Positions 33,848 through 43,208 are shown, counted from the stretch's first letter. The stretch is DNA of 64,000 bases from JBGRQA01 sp041725895 (GCA_041725895.1 JBGRQA010000028.1:19217-83216), one strand, 5' to 3'. A program made the numbers and translations. The notes: generated from the sequence alone by a model not told the origin.

Positions 33848-34894
33848 TTATCGTTTCTTTTCGCTTATGTCAGCCGGTGGAATAAAGGTTCCGGGAGGAT
33901 GAGGGATAGGATCCACCAGCACCTTGTTGCCTACAATCTGTACCTCGTAGGTTGGGATTTTCTCCTCAAAGGGAGGGGGAGAGGTGCCATCTTCGGGAAA
34001 GTACTGGTAGCCGTGCCAGGGGCAGGTGATGCACCCCTCTACCAGTTTCCCTTCGCCAAGCGGTCCGCCCTGGTGTCGACAAACATTGCTTACGGCCGAT
34101 AGTTTGTTTCGATGCCGGAAAATCGCAATGCGGGATTTCCCATTGCTGATGATTTTGGTTTCCCTGAAGTTCCAGTCCGATAGCTTTCCGGCCACCAGCA
34201 TGCCCTCCTTTACCAGGAGATTCACTTTTCGGTCGATCCGATACTCCCGAATTCCTGTCCAAAGGTGCAGGCCGATCAATCCCAGCATGCCTGCGCCCAG
34301 TAGCAGAAGGAAGAGGGGGGAGGATTCCAGCTGAATTACCCCGAGCAGGATATGCATTATCACCAGGAAGTAGGCTTTGTAGACCGCTATGTGCATGTTT
34401 TTCCAGAACTTTTGCCCCAGGTTCTTCAGCCAGAAATCGTGGCTGGTAGCTGCCATCAGAAGCAGGATGAGCAGGGCGAAGAAGCCCAGTACCTGGAAGG
34501 GAAACAGGGTGAAGGATGTATAATTGGGATTGGCCGTAAACAGGGAGATCAGGGCAGGTGTATCGCCCCCGCCATGAAAATGCAGGAGGCTGAGCACCCC
34601 ATGAATCGCTGCGATAGTAAAGGTGGTAACGCCCAGGTGACGGCGGTTGTAGAGCAGGGGCAGAAATTGGGTATTCATTCGGCACAGGGGACCGATAAAG
34701 AGAACCAGGTGCAGTAGCAGGATGGCCAGGCTGCCTGTGGCTCGTATGATGAGGTTCACCGGGTCGAGGTTGGGGTGGAGCAGAGCACTGGTGACCAGGA
34801 AACTCAGCAGGTAGACTACAATGAGTAGCAGCAGAACCAGGTCGTACATTTTCTTCTGGCGGTTCCAGTGGATGGCTTTGTAGGTAAGGCTCAT
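33848..34894 (-). CDS. ferric-reductase-like transmembrane protein fused to a Rieske [2Fe-2S] domain
   Basis: 348 residues. Six to seven membrane segments (about 18-215) form a ferric-reductase-like cytochrome b core, with candidate haem histidines in TIAAIHGVLSLLHFHG near 98 and MHIAVYKAYFLVIMHILLG near 166. The C-terminal 110 residues are a Rieske ferredoxin with CRHQGGPLGEG near 269 and CITCPWHGYQY near 288, which supply the two Cys and two His ligands. The fusion would move electrons across or along the membrane. It overlaps the upstream 149-residue gene by 4 bases. The electron donor and acceptor are unknown. Confidence 0.85.
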   Translation of the reverse strand: MSLTYKAIHWNRQKKMYDLVLLLLIVVYLLSFLVTSALLHPNLDPVNLIIRATGSLAILLLHLVLFIGPLCRMNTQFLPLLYNRRHLGVTTFTIAAIHGVLSLLHFHGGGDTPALISLFTANPNYTSFTLFPFQVLGFFALLILLLMAATSHDFWLKNLGQKFWKNMHIAVYKAYFLVIMHILLGVIQLESSPLFLLLLGAGMLGLIGLHLWTGIREYRIDRKVNLLVKEGMLVAGKLSDWNFRETKIISNGKSRIAIFRHRNKLSAVSNVCRHQGGPLGEGKLVEGCITCPWHGYQYFPEDGTSPPPFEEKIPTYEVQIVGNKVLVDPIPHPPGTFIPPADISEKKR

Positions 34895-35340
34895 AGCTTG
34901 AATTGTATTATGGAGATCAGAACTTTTCCGTAGGGATCGTAGAAGCCGACGGTAGCCCTGGCTTCGTGAAGCTTTTCGAGGGGGATGGGAAATCGCATCG
35001 ATCCTTTACTGTTGAGACTTCCCAGCAGGATTTGATTCTCCGGATTGTCCCCCGCATTGGTATACAGATAGACCAGGATGTTGGGGTGCTGAAAGGGTTT
35101 GGTAACAATGATTTCCAGCTGGTAATCCTCCCGTTCGGTATCGGCTCGCAGGGCTGCTACTAAATTATCGGATGATTTCCATGAGATGACCTCCGGAAGA
35201 GCTTCCGGGTATTTCCTGAAGATCTCCTCCTGGTGGATTGGCTGGGGGATAACCCATATCGCCGCTGCAAATCCTATTGGCAGAAGCAGGGCCAGAAGCA
35301 ACCAGCTAATTAGATGTCTTTTCCTTTGGGCTTGGTTCAT
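34891..35340 (-). CDS. membrane-anchored hypothetical protein
   Basis: 149 residues. An N-terminal signal anchor (SWLLLALLLPIGFAAAIWVI, about 12-31) precedes a small beta-rich periplasmic domain with LEIIVTKPFQHPNILVYLY near 75 and a closing KVLISIIQFKL. No cysteine pair or haem motif is present. It overlaps both neighbours in the operon by 4 to 35 bases, so it is almost surely part of the same complex as the Rieske fusion protein, perhaps as an accessory or assembly subunit (inference). Confidence 0.65.
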   Translation of the reverse strand: MNQAQRKRHLISWLLLALLLPIGFAAAIWVIPQPIHQEEIFRKYPEALPEVISWKSSDNLVAALRADTEREDYQLEIIVTKPFQHPNILVYLYTNAGDNPENQILLGSLNSKGSMRFPIPLEKLHEARATVGFYDPYGKVLISIIQFKL

Positions 35341-35554
35341 GCTTTGAAGTTTTAATGATTTTCAACAGAAGCAGGGGCCAGAGAAGGAGAGTGCCCGGAG
35401 CAATCAGCAGCTTGAATGCGGTAGAAGTTCCTTCCGTGGCTTTGTCCAGCCGGGAAAGGCCTTTTGTATAGAAATAGATGAGAAACACCAATCCCAGGAA
35501 CAGGTACAATTCAATAATTCGGAACAGCAAAAGAAGAAAATCCAGTGAGTTCAT
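35306..35554 (-). CDS. small membrane protein, first gene of the Rieske operon
   Basis: 82 residues from the ATG at 35554, preferred over an upstream ATG because the preceding 36 codons read like AT-rich spacer. Two membrane helices are clear (LLLLFRIIELYLFLGLVFLI and the later TLLLWPLLLLKII), with a short polar loop between and a basic tail. No family is recognised. The 35-base overlap with the next gene shows coupling. It may be a membrane scaffold for the reductase complex, without direct evidence. Confidence 0.6.
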   Translation of the reverse strand: MNSLDFLLLLFRIIELYLFLGLVFLIYFYTKGLSRLDKATEGTSTAFKLLIAPGTLLLWPLLLLKIIKTSKHEPSPKEKTSN

Positions 35555-36131
35555 GGTAATACAATTGAAATGGTGAATGCTTGCGTGTGAAACCCGGATC
35601 GGTTTCGGTTCATTCAAGTTAAGAAAAATAAATGAAAGGATAAACTTGAAAATCAAATTCAAAAGTCTTAACTTTTTTTTATTGGTGTGTTCAATGGAGC
35701 GGTTGGAAAAGTCGTCCGGTTCTTTTGAAGGAATCGGGAAGTGTGTGTATCCCTGTAGGGTTCGGATTCAGGTATAGATTGGTCTGGGATTAGGTAAATG
35801 TTTGATAAGGGTGTAGGGTACTTTTTCAATCGCTTTTTTGTGTTTTACAAACCGGGCAGCACCGGTTTCTGTGTCAATTCCTGTGATTTTTATCTTGTTA
35901 TTTATGATTTGTTATGGAAAAATGGTTACCAGCTGAGAAACCTTTTGTTGTTGATCAAAGGGCCGATTCGAAAGAACGAAAACAGCAAAGGTTACGGTAC
36001 TGAATTTTGTAACTGATTTTTTTAGGATTTTCCAGAAAGTTTGGAGTGACAGAGACAGGGTATATGTTTCGAATTGTTCAATTAAGAATGCAAATCTTCA
36101 ATATTTACAAAACGAAAAAACAGAACGGTCT
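35555..36131. other. divergent promoter region, no gene
   Basis: AT-rich spacer between the minus-strand Rieske operon and the plus-strand aquaporin gene. Promoters for both must lie here; no exact TAnnTTTG box was found by eye. Short plus-strand frames (35577-35777, 35798-36016) have no family likeness. Confidence 0.45.
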
Positions 36132-36821
36132 ATGAAAAAGTTAGTTGCAGAATTTATTGGAACCTTGTGGTTGGTGCTGGGAGGGTGTGGTAGTGCTGTA
36201 TTGGCTGCCGCATATCCTGAACTGGGGATTGGATTTGCCGGGGTAGCCCTGGCTTTTGGTTTAACGGTGTTGACCATGGTTTATGCAATTGGACATATTT
36301 CTGGTTGTCATTTGAACCCGGCTGTATCCGTCGGGCTTTGGATTGGTGGTCGCTTTGATAAGAAAGAGTTGCTGCCCTACATTGCTGCGCAGGTTTTGGG
36401 GGGTATTGCAGGTGCCGGCATTTTATTTCTGATTGTAAGTGGAAAAGCAGGTTTTGAAATTGGAGGATTCGCCTCCAATGGATATGGTGAGCATTCTCCT
36501 GGAGGTTACAATATGCTTAGCGCCCTGGTAACTGAAATTGTAATGACCTTTATGTTTTTGATTATTATTCTGGGGGCTACTCATCCAAAAGCTCCCAAAG
36601 GATTTGAAGGAATCGCCATAGGGTTGTGTTTAACGCTCATTCACCTCATAAGCATCCCTGTTACCAATACTTCGGTGAATCCGGCTCGAAGTACAAGTCA
36701 GGCGATATTTGCAGGCGATTGGGCGCTTGGGCAATTGTGGTTGTTTTGGATTGCACCAATTCTCGGCGCAATCCTTGCTGGAATAGTTTATCGTATGATT
36801 TCGCCGGCTCAGGAAACCTGA
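36132..36821 (+). CDS. aqpZ: aquaporin Z
   Basis: 229 residues, the normal size. Six membrane helices and the two half-helix pore motifs are intact: HLNPAVS near residue 61 and SVNPARS near 183, with the selectivity-filter arginine following the second NPA and a histidine in LTLIHLISIPVTNTS. The pattern fits water-selective AqpZ rather than a glycerol facilitator. The opening MKKLVAEFIGTLWLVLGGCG is almost identical in style to E. coli AqpZ. It allows fast osmotic water flow across the inner membrane. The gene is monocistronic. Confidence 0.95.
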   Translation: MKKLVAEFIGTLWLVLGGCGSAVLAAAYPELGIGFAGVALAFGLTVLTMVYAIGHISGCHLNPAVSVGLWIGGRFDKKELLPYIAAQVLGGIAGAGILFLIVSGKAGFEIGGFASNGYGEHSPGGYNMLSALVTEIVMTFMFLIIILGATHPKAPKGFEGIAIGLCLTLIHLISIPVTNTSVNPARSTSQAIFAGDWALGQLWLFWIAPILGAILAGIVYRMISPAQET

Positions 36822-37037
36822 TTTTTAAGGAATCGGGATTTGTTAGGATTGGTTTTTTTGTTGCGATTTGATGGTATTTCTACCGGATAGCGGTTGAGGT
36901 ATTGTAGAAAGGTAATTCGGAAACCGCCTGTTTCCCCTGCGGGGACTAACAAACAGAGCAAATCATTTTATACACTATTTTTCAGATCGAATCAATTGTT
37001 GTATTGTGTGTAAAGAATAGATAGAAAAGAAGGAGCT

Positions 37038-37508
37038 ATGAAATTATTTAAACCCATAATCATATCAGACTCCATAGAAATAAACACAAGCCCGGAAAGG
37101 ATATGGGAATTCTTTACCAATCTGGAAGAGAATTATAAAGCCTGGCATCCCCAAGACCATATTGTATTCAAATGGACCAGGGGTAAACCAATGGAAACAG
37201 GTTCCCGTTGGTATGGCGAGGAAGTTGTTAGAGGAAAATTATATAAACTCAAAGGATGTATTGGCGAAGTGATTCCCAACCGAAAAATTGTATTCAAGTA
37301 TTCTTTCCCCTTTTCAATTGTAGCTCCTTGGTTCGATTGGACAATAGAAACCAAAGGGGCCAGTTCAATTTTTACAGCCAGAAGCTGTTTAAGAGCCGGT
37401 GGTTTTTATCAAAGATATTTTAAAAAACACATGGTGTCTAAACTTGAAATTTACCACCAACATGTGAAGGAGGAAGGTGAAAACCTCAAAAGGATATTGG
37501 AAAGTTGA
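37038..37508 (+). CDS. SRPBCC family protein
   Basis: 156 residues. The opening SIEINTSPERIWEFFTNLEENYKAWHPQDHIVFKW is the standard helix-grip start of polyketide-cyclase/START-like proteins. GSRWYGEEVVRGKLYKLKG and the closing helix with HMVSKLEIYHQHVKEEGENL complete the fold. The likely role is binding a hydrophobic ligand, with no direct indication of which. It stands alone between the aquaporin gene and a hairpin-repeat spacer. Confidence 0.85.
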   Translation: MKLFKPIIISDSIEINTSPERIWEFFTNLEENYKAWHPQDHIVFKWTRGKPMETGSRWYGEEVVRGKLYKLKGCIGEVIPNRKIVFKYSFPFSIVAPWFDWTIETKGASSIFTARSCLRAGGFYQRYFKKHMVSKLEIYHQHVKEEGENLKRILES

Positions 37509-37564
37509 TAGAATTTGAGGCGAAATATAGAAACAGCATTATCACGATTTGATGATATAATTCT

Positions 37565-37655
37565 ATCCCGAAGGGATTAAATTTGAATAGCCACGGGTGT
37601 AACCCGTGGATGTCAATGATTTTATAATTGGAACCCCAAAGGGGTTCAACTTTTA
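37565..37655. repeat. intergenic hairpin cluster
   Basis: Two short perfect hairpins in 60 bases: CCACGGGT/ACCCGTGG at 37591-37609 and GAACCCC/GGGGTTC at 37631-37647, preceded by TCCCGAAGGGA. This style of hairpin chain is common between Bacteroidota genes, from memory. Confidence 0.6.
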
Positions 37656-37777
37656 ATTCGCATGATTCATCTATATGTATTTTCGTAGGGGATTAACAAG
37701 TAAGGAAGGTCAGAAAAACTTCTATTGATAGGACTCCGGGTAGTTTATTTCTTGTAGGGAATCAAAATAAATATATC

Positions 37778-38839
37778 ATGAAAAATTTTACTATTAAATT
37801 GGGGATTTGGATTTTTCTAGTTGGTCTCCTATTGGCTTCGTGCACTATTCAATCTTCACAACGGAATCTTTCAGATTACTTTACGAACACGGATTCCGGT
37901 ATCCAGAACGGAAATGTGAAAATGATCACTATCACTACCCCAAAAGGTGATTTCAAGGTGTGGACCAAGAGATTCGGGTACAATCCAACGCTTAAGGTCC
38001 TCCTCTTACACGGGGGACCGGGAGCTACCCATGAGTATTTCGAATGTTTTGAAAACTTCCTGCCGGCCGAAGGCATTGAGTTTATTTACTATAACCAACT
38101 GGGGTCGGCTTACTCTGATCAACCCGGAGATACTTCGCTATGGAGTTTGGATCGTTTTGTGGATGAGGTGGAACAAGTTCGAAAGGCCTTGAATCTGAAT
38201 CGGGAGAACTGTATTGTTCTGGGCCATTCATGGGGTGGATGGCTGGCCATTGAGTATGCTTTAAAATATCAGGAGAATTTGAAAGGGTTAATTCTATCCA
38301 ATACAATGGCAAGTAGTCCTGATTATGACCGTTATGCCAAAGAAGTACTTGCAAAGCAGATGGATCCGGGAGTGTTGGATACTCTAAGAAGGCTGGAGGC
38401 AAAGGGGGATTATGGAAATCCCAAATACATGGAACTGCTGATTCCACACTACTATCAAGCCCATATTTGTAGATTGCCGATAGAGGAATGGCCGGAACCT
38501 TTCCTGCGGTCGTTCAAAAAGATGAACTCTGAGATTTATACCATCATGCAGGGGCCCACCGAGTTTGGTATTGGAGGTAAGTTGAAATTGTGGGATCGCA
38601 AATCCGAAATCAAAAAGCTGACTCTTCCGGTTCTTACTATAGGGGCCAAACATGATACCATGGATCCTGATCATTTACAGTGGATTGCAGATGAGGTTCA
38701 GAGTGGTAGTTTTCTATACTGTTCAAGGGGCAGCCACATGGCCATGTACGACGATCAGCAGACCTACTTCCAGGGATTGATTAAGTTCTTAAAAGCGGTT
38801 GATAAGGGTGATTTAGTAGTTGGTTTTGAATCGGAGTAG
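37778..38839 (+). CDS. alpha/beta-hydrolase lipoprotein, proline iminopeptidase-like (S33)
   Basis: 353 residues with a lipobox (LLLASC, Cys near 22), so probably anchored in the envelope. The S33 features are an oxyanion-hole region LLLHGGPGATHEYF near 74, YYNQLGSAYSDQP near 107, the nucleophile elbow VLGHSWGGWLAIEYA with Ser near 150, an acid in TIGAKHDTMDPDH near 293 and the His in CSRGSHMAMYDD near 322. The reaction would be removal of N-terminal proline or similar residues from peptides. The proline-aminopeptidase variant with HGGPG and DQxGxGxS is clear. Confidence 0.9.
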   Translation: MKNFTIKLGIWIFLVGLLLASCTIQSSQRNLSDYFTNTDSGIQNGNVKMITITTPKGDFKVWTKRFGYNPTLKVLLLHGGPGATHEYFECFENFLPAEGIEFIYYNQLGSAYSDQPGDTSLWSLDRFVDEVEQVRKALNLNRENCIVLGHSWGGWLAIEYALKYQENLKGLILSNTMASSPDYDRYAKEVLAKQMDPGVLDTLRRLEAKGDYGNPKYMELLIPHYYQAHICRLPIEEWPEPFLRSFKKMNSEIYTIMQGPTEFGIGGKLKLWDRKSEIKKLTLPVLTIGAKHDTMDPDHLQWIADEVQSGSFLYCSRGSHMAMYDDQQTYFQGLIKFLKAVDKGDLVVGFESE

Positions 38840-39003
38840 GTTTTTACAAACGAAAAGGTTCTGTTGCCTTATTTTTTTTGTTAAATTTAGATTCGGAAAT
38901 AATCATCGGATCTTATCCCTTTTGCAGTTGCAATTTACTACATGGAGAGGATTTCTTCTTTTGTGGAAGGGGAATTTTGCAAATAATTTATTTCCAGGTA
39001 TAA

Positions 39004-39510
39004 ATGCAAATTATGGAACAGATAACTCTTAGTAGTAGTTTCGGTGATTTTTTTCTCTTTACAGAGGATTATGTCAATTATCAAAAGGGCAATGCACAGG
39101 TTGTCCCTTTGCCGGAGTTTTGTTTACAGAAGTTGAAGCTTACATCCAATTCGGTAGAGGAGCTCTCTTTTATCTGGTTTGACAGGGAATTGAAGTTAGT
39201 GGGATTGGTAATTAAACGTAACGGCACTACTAAGATCAAGTATTTTGATCGGGGTAAAATAGAGGGGCTCCATTTGACCTACGAGAAGCCTGCCAAGGGT
39301 GGGGGAATCGTAAATATTGGATTGCAAATGGGAGGTTCTGAAAAGAGTTTTTTCTATGGTTACGTGAATGTGAAACGAATAGCTTGTGGTAGCTGGGACT
39401 ACTCCGATTGGGAGCAACAAGTAGAGTATTTTGAGAGGAATATATTAAATAAACTCCTGGAGTTTTGCGATTGTGAAATTGTATCCGGAAGGCAGTATGT
39501 AAATTGTTAA
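39004..39510 (+). CDS. hypothetical protein
   Basis: 168 residues; the ATG at 39013 is an equally good start. No signal peptide. A beta-rich pattern (VEELSFIWFDRELKLVGLVI, then KGGGIVNIGLQMGG) is followed by a helix (DYSDWEQQVEYFERNI). Three cysteines occur late (CGSWDYS, CDCEIV). I recognise no family. It lies before crcB on the same strand with 71 bases between, so a functional link is possible but unsupported. Confidence 0.5.
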   Translation: MQIMEQITLSSSFGDFFLFTEDYVNYQKGNAQVVPLPEFCLQKLKLTSNSVEELSFIWFDRELKLVGLVIKRNGTTKIKYFDRGKIEGLHLTYEKPAKGGGIVNIGLQMGGSEKSFFYGYVNVKRIACGSWDYSDWEQQVEYFERNILNKLLEFCDCEIVSGRQYVNC

Positions 39511-39581
39511 GAAGTAACGGTATTTGATTGCTGGTTTTGTAGAACGAATTTAACGATAGAATAACAAGATGCCGATAGATA

Positions 39582-39959
39582 ATGATTAAGAACATTTTAC
39601 TAATAGGAATGGGTGGTTTTGTGGGAAGTGTCGCAAGATATTTTCTTTCCAAACTGAATCTCCATGTCGATTTCCTGGCCATCCCGGTAGGTACCCTATT
39701 GGTAAATGTTTTGGGGAGTTTTGTGATTGGTTTCCTAATTGGAATTTCGGAGAAGAGTCCGATTCTGTCAGCCGACATGCGCTTACTTCTAATGGTTGGC
39801 ATTTGTGGCGGTTTTACAACATTTTCAACCTTCACCAGTGAGAATTTAATGCTGATGCACAACGGACAATTCCTCTCCCTGTTTGTGTATACCGGTTTGA
39901 GTATTCTGTTGGGATTTCTGGCCGTTTATTTAGGTTTTGTTACATCTAATGTATTGTGA
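39582..39959 (+). CDS. crcB: fluoride efflux channel CrcB/Fluc
   Basis: 125 residues with four membrane helices. The Fluc signatures are present: GGFVGSVARY near 12, the Asn in VGTLLVNVLGSFVIGF near 41-44, and the Phe-box GGFTTFSTFTSENL near 75, whose two Phe line the fluoride pore. The protein acts as a dual-topology dimer that lets fluoride out. A DUF190 gene follows at once (stop at 39959, next ATG at 39961). I see no fluoride riboswitch fold in the 71-base leader. Confidence 0.94.
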   Translation: MIKNILLIGMGGFVGSVARYFLSKLNLHVDFLAIPVGTLLVNVLGSFVIGFLIGISEKSPILSADMRLLLMVGICGGFTTFSTFTSENLMLMHNGQFLSLFVYTGLSILLGFLAVYLGFVTSNVL

Positions 39960-39960
39960 T

Positions 39961-40311
39961 ATGGAGGCAAACGACCATAGCGTTTTAAAAATTTACGCAA
40001 GTACAACCGATAGGGTAGGCGTAAAGTTACTTTACGAACACATTGTCTATTTAGCCCGGGAGAAGGGAGTTGCAGGTGTTACTGTTTACCGTGGGGTTAT
40101 GGGCTACGGATTAAGTAGTACCCAGGTAAGTTCTTCAAGGTTTTGGGAATTGACTGAGAAACTCCCGGTAATGATCGAAATGGTTGATAGAACGCAGGTG
40201 CTGGAGAACTTTTACAAATTGATTGAACCCGAGCTTTTAAAAATGCCCAAAGGCTGCCTGGTTTATCTTGAACCTGTAAGGATTAAATTAATGAAATCGG
40301 GGATGAATTAG
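39961..40311 (+). CDS. DUF190 domain-containing protein
   Basis: 116 residues from the ATG one base behind the crcB stop; an earlier ATG inside crcB gives eight implausible extra residues. The family runs in full: LLYEHIVYLAREKGVAGVTVYRGVMGYG near 28, then ELTEKLPVMIEMVDR and a closing LVYLEPVRIKLMK. DUF190 proteins are PII-like ferredoxin-fold regulators usually encoded beside crcB. Their ligand is unknown. A fragment of a second copy lies at 43209. Confidence 0.92.
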   Translation: MEANDHSVLKIYASTTDRVGVKLLYEHIVYLAREKGVAGVTVYRGVMGYGLSSTQVSSSRFWELTEKLPVMIEMVDRTQVLENFYKLIEPELLKMPKGCLVYLEPVRIKLMKSGMN

Positions 40312-40427
40312 GAATCGACTCCCAGGTGCAAATGGTACTACGAATTCCTTTGTTTTTTGTAAATGTTCAGGTATAAATACGACCAAAAACGTATCGAATT
40401 GAACTTTGTTTGATTTAGTTTTGTATC

Positions 40428-41378
40428 ATGATAATTCAGGTGGCTTTGATCCTATCGGTTCTATTTCAGTTTGCAGCATTTGTAATTACAATCAGTTTGA
40501 TTCCCAAAACACGATTTAGTATTGCATGGATTAGCATTTCTATCGGATTTCTACTTATGGCTTTTCGTCGTCTGGATGATTTGTTTTCCATTTTCCGGAC
40601 TCCCGCCAATAGTTTGCCTGAAACGGTTAGCAGCTGGATTGCAGTTGTTATTTCCATAGCGATGCTTGTTTCATCTTTTTATATCCGAAAGATTTTTAGT
40701 GTGCTCAACCGGGTTAGAAAATTACGAAAGGAAAATGAATCCCGTTTGCTATCGGCTATAATTTCTACGGAAGAAAAAGAGCGAAAATATTTTGCCAAAG
40801 AGCTCCATGATGGGGTGGGCCCCATTCTTTCCTCCGCCAAGTTGAATCTTTCCGCTATGGATAAATCAGAGCTTGGAAACATGAATCGAAAAATATTGGA
40901 AAAGACGGAATGTGTAGTTGACAATGCAATAGTGGTAACCAAGGAGATTTCAAATCATCTTAATCCTCAGGTTTTGGAAAGATATGGTTTGGAGAAGGCT
41001 ATTAAAACTTTTGTACGGAATACAATCGTTGATAATGCTATTCAAATAGAAATAAATACGAATATTGGCAAAACGCGCTTCTGTTATGATCTGGAAGTGA
41101 TGATTTATCGGATAAGTTGTGAATTAATTAATAATACGCTTAAGCATGCTTCTGCTACAAAAGTTACCGTATCGATAGCTGCTTATTCCAATAAACTCAG
41201 CTATAAATATGACGATAATGGAATAGGCTTTGATATCAGGCAAATAAATAGTACAAGTATGGGGATAACGAATATTATTTCGAGAGTAAAGTCTTTAAAC
41301 GGGAGTATTGAAATTGATACGAAACCCCAAAAAGGAGTCTATATAACTATAGAAGTACCATTATGCAAAAGCAACTAA
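40428..41378 (+). CDS. NarL-type sensor histidine kinase (HisKA_3)
   Basis: 316 residues. Three hydrophobic helices cover residues 1-80, with hardly any periplasmic part. The phospho-acceptor helix reads YFAKELHDGVGPILSS with H127, then SNHLNPQVLERYGLEKAI and an ATPase domain with ELINNTLKHASATKV near 233 and DDNGIGFD near 265. The HisKA_3 type pairs with LuxR-like regulators, and its stop overlaps the start of one by 16 bases. The input signal is unknown. The downstream Pit phosphate transporter is a possible target. Confidence 0.92.
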   Translation: MIIQVALILSVLFQFAAFVITISLIPKTRFSIAWISISIGFLLMAFRRLDDLFSIFRTPANSLPETVSSWIAVVISIAMLVSSFYIRKIFSVLNRVRKLRKENESRLLSAIISTEEKERKYFAKELHDGVGPILSSAKLNLSAMDKSELGNMNRKILEKTECVVDNAIVVTKEISNHLNPQVLERYGLEKAIKTFVRNTIVDNAIQIEINTNIGKTRFCYDLEVMIYRISCELINNTLKHASATKVTVSIAAYSNKLSYKYDDNGIGFDIRQINSTSMGITNIISRVKSLNGSIEIDTKPQKGVYITIEVPLCKSN

Positions 41379-42007
41379 AAATATACATTGTAGATGACCA
41401 TGCTCTTTTCCGGGAGGGATTGAGATTTTTGCTTTCGAATTGTGATTTTGTCTCAACAATTGATGAAGCCTCTACTGGGAATGAATTGTTACAGGATATT
41501 GATAAAGTAAATCCGGATATTGTTTTGATGGACATTGAAATGCCTGGTATTAATGGTACGGATACAACACGGGAAGCAATCAAGCGAAAGCCCGGCTTAA
41601 AGATTATTGCTCTTTCGATGTACGGTGATGAAAACTTTTATACGGAGATGATGGATGCTGGAGCAAGAGGTTTTTTATTGAAGAATTCAAGATTTGAGGA
41701 TGTGCAGCAAGCTATACTCGAGGTTTCGGCCGGGAGAAATTATTTCTCCGCTGAAATATTGGCATCCATTGTTCGTAATTTGAATCGGAAACCAATAGCT
41801 CATACAAGTAAGGTGTTGTCTAAAAGAGAAGTGGAGGTTTTGTACAATATATGCCGTGGGCTATCAAATCAGGAGATCGGCCAAAAACTTCATATCAGTA
41901 AAAGAACTGTGGATAAACACCGTGAAAATATCCTGATGAAAACTCAGTCGAAGAATACTGCTGAACTGGTAGTTTATGCTGTGAAAAATAAATATTTTGA
42001 AGTGTAA
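41363..42007 (+). CDS. NarL/FixJ-family response regulator
   Basis: 214 residues. The receiver domain has IVDDHALFREGLRFLL, the phospho-acceptor in DIVLMDIEMPGING and the conserved Lys in FLLKNSRFEDV. The C-terminal LuxR helix-turn-helix reads LSKREVEVLYNICRGLSNQE then KLHISKRTVDKHRENIL. It overlaps the kinase gene upstream, so both are produced together. The arrangement is standard for transcription control by phosphorylation-driven dimerisation. Confidence 0.94.
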   Translation: MQKQLKIYIVDDHALFREGLRFLLSNCDFVSTIDEASTGNELLQDIDKVNPDIVLMDIEMPGINGTDTTREAIKRKPGLKIIALSMYGDENFYTEMMDAGARGFLLKNSRFEDVQQAILEVSAGRNYFSAEILASIVRNLNRKPIAHTSKVLSKREVEVLYNICRGLSNQEIGQKLHISKRTVDKHRENILMKTQSKNTAELVVYAVKNKYFEV

Positions 42008-42155
42008 TCCCACTGTTATTAAGAATGAAATAGGTATAAACATTTAGCTGTTAAGTTTAAATGCGTATTGGGAAAAATACGATTTTAACGGCTAAAATAG
42101 ATGGAGTCGAACGGATACTTTTGTGTTATTACTAATTATTAATACTTATCCTGTT

Positions 42156-43181
42156 ATGTTGATTCCATTTCTGATTCCCTTTGTTATTGCTATGTTTCTG
42201 GCCATTAATATGGGGGGAAGCGGCACGGCTCCTGCGTTTTCAGCAGCTTATGGTTCCAATTTGCTTAAACAAAGTTTAATTCCAGGTTTGTTCGGAATTG
42301 CAGTATTTGTTGGTGCCATAGTCGGAGGAAAAGAAACCGCAAAAACAGTGGGCAAAGGTCTGCTTGCTCCCGAAATGATGACATTTACAGTTGTTTCTGT
42401 GATTTTATTTTCGGTATCCCTGTCATTACTAGTAGCAAACATTCTTGGGATTCCTCAATCTACCAGTCAGGCTACAGTAATGGCGGTGGTTGCCCCCGCT
42501 TTGTATTTTAATTCTTTTCATACTGAAAAGCTATTGTACGAGATACTTCCTACCTGGGTAGTTATGCCCATTGCTGCTTTTGTCTTTTCATATTTTGTTG
42601 GTAAATACATTTACAAACCGATTCGAAAACGAGGATATACTATTTCTATGCAAGTAAATGAGAGTTATGTTTTAAGAGGATTACTCTTAACGATGTCTTT
42701 GTATGTTGCTTTTTCAATCGGTACCAACAATGTTGCTAATGCAGTTGGGCCTATAGCTAGTCTGGCCTTTAATATTCTTGATATTTCACCAACAAAATAT
42801 GTGCATATTTTAATTCTTGCAACACTTATTATTGCTCCTTGTTTTGGTATTGGAAGTTCTTTGTTTGGTCATAAAATTGTCAGGAATACCGGAAAGGAAA
42901 TTGTGTTGTTCGGAAGGATTGAGGCTGTTATTATAGCATTTATTTCAGCCAGTTTATTGATTATCGCCTCTATGATAAAAGGAATTCCGACATCATTGGT
43001 ACAATTAAATGTAGGTGCAATAATAGGTATTGGTGTGGCCAAACTTGGTTTTAGGAACATATTCAGAAAAACAGAAGTGAATAAGTTCTTTGTTATGTGG
43101 TTGGTTGCTCCCGTGATTGCCTTTGCATTGTCCTTGTTCCTTACTTATTTAGCTGATGTTTTAGGTTTTCTGACTTTATAA
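42156..43181 (+). CDS. inorganic phosphate transporter, Pit family
   Basis: 341 residues from the ATG at 42156; a GTG 11 codons earlier is possible. Ten or so membrane helices. The duplicated Pit motif is seen as INMGGSGTAPAFSAAYGSN near 20, with the usual ND replaced, and as SIGTNNVANAVGPIASL near 200. The family moves phosphate with protons or sodium as a metal-phosphate complex. The first repeat departs from the classical GANDVANA sequence, so another anion or cation partner is possible. It lies behind the two-component pair, with a gap of 148 bases. Confidence 0.86.
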   Translation: MLIPFLIPFVIAMFLAINMGGSGTAPAFSAAYGSNLLKQSLIPGLFGIAVFVGAIVGGKETAKTVGKGLLAPEMMTFTVVSVILFSVSLSLLVANILGIPQSTSQATVMAVVAPALYFNSFHTEKLLYEILPTWVVMPIAAFVFSYFVGKYIYKPIRKRGYTISMQVNESYVLRGLLLTMSLYVAFSIGTNNVANAVGPIASLAFNILDISPTKYVHILILATLIIAPCFGIGSSLFGHKIVRNTGKEIVLFGRIEAVIIAFISASLLIIASMIKGIPTSLVQLNVGAIIGIGVAKLGFRNIFRKTEVNKFFVMWLVAPVIAFALSLFLTYLADVLGFLTL

Positions 43182-43208
43182 TTTCAGATGAGATTTAGCA
43201 AGATGGTA

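Noticed and set aside
39511..39581. fluoride riboswitch before crcB
   Set aside because: The 71-base leader lacks the conserved GGNGATGG-like start and pseudoknot partners of that riboswitch as I know it.
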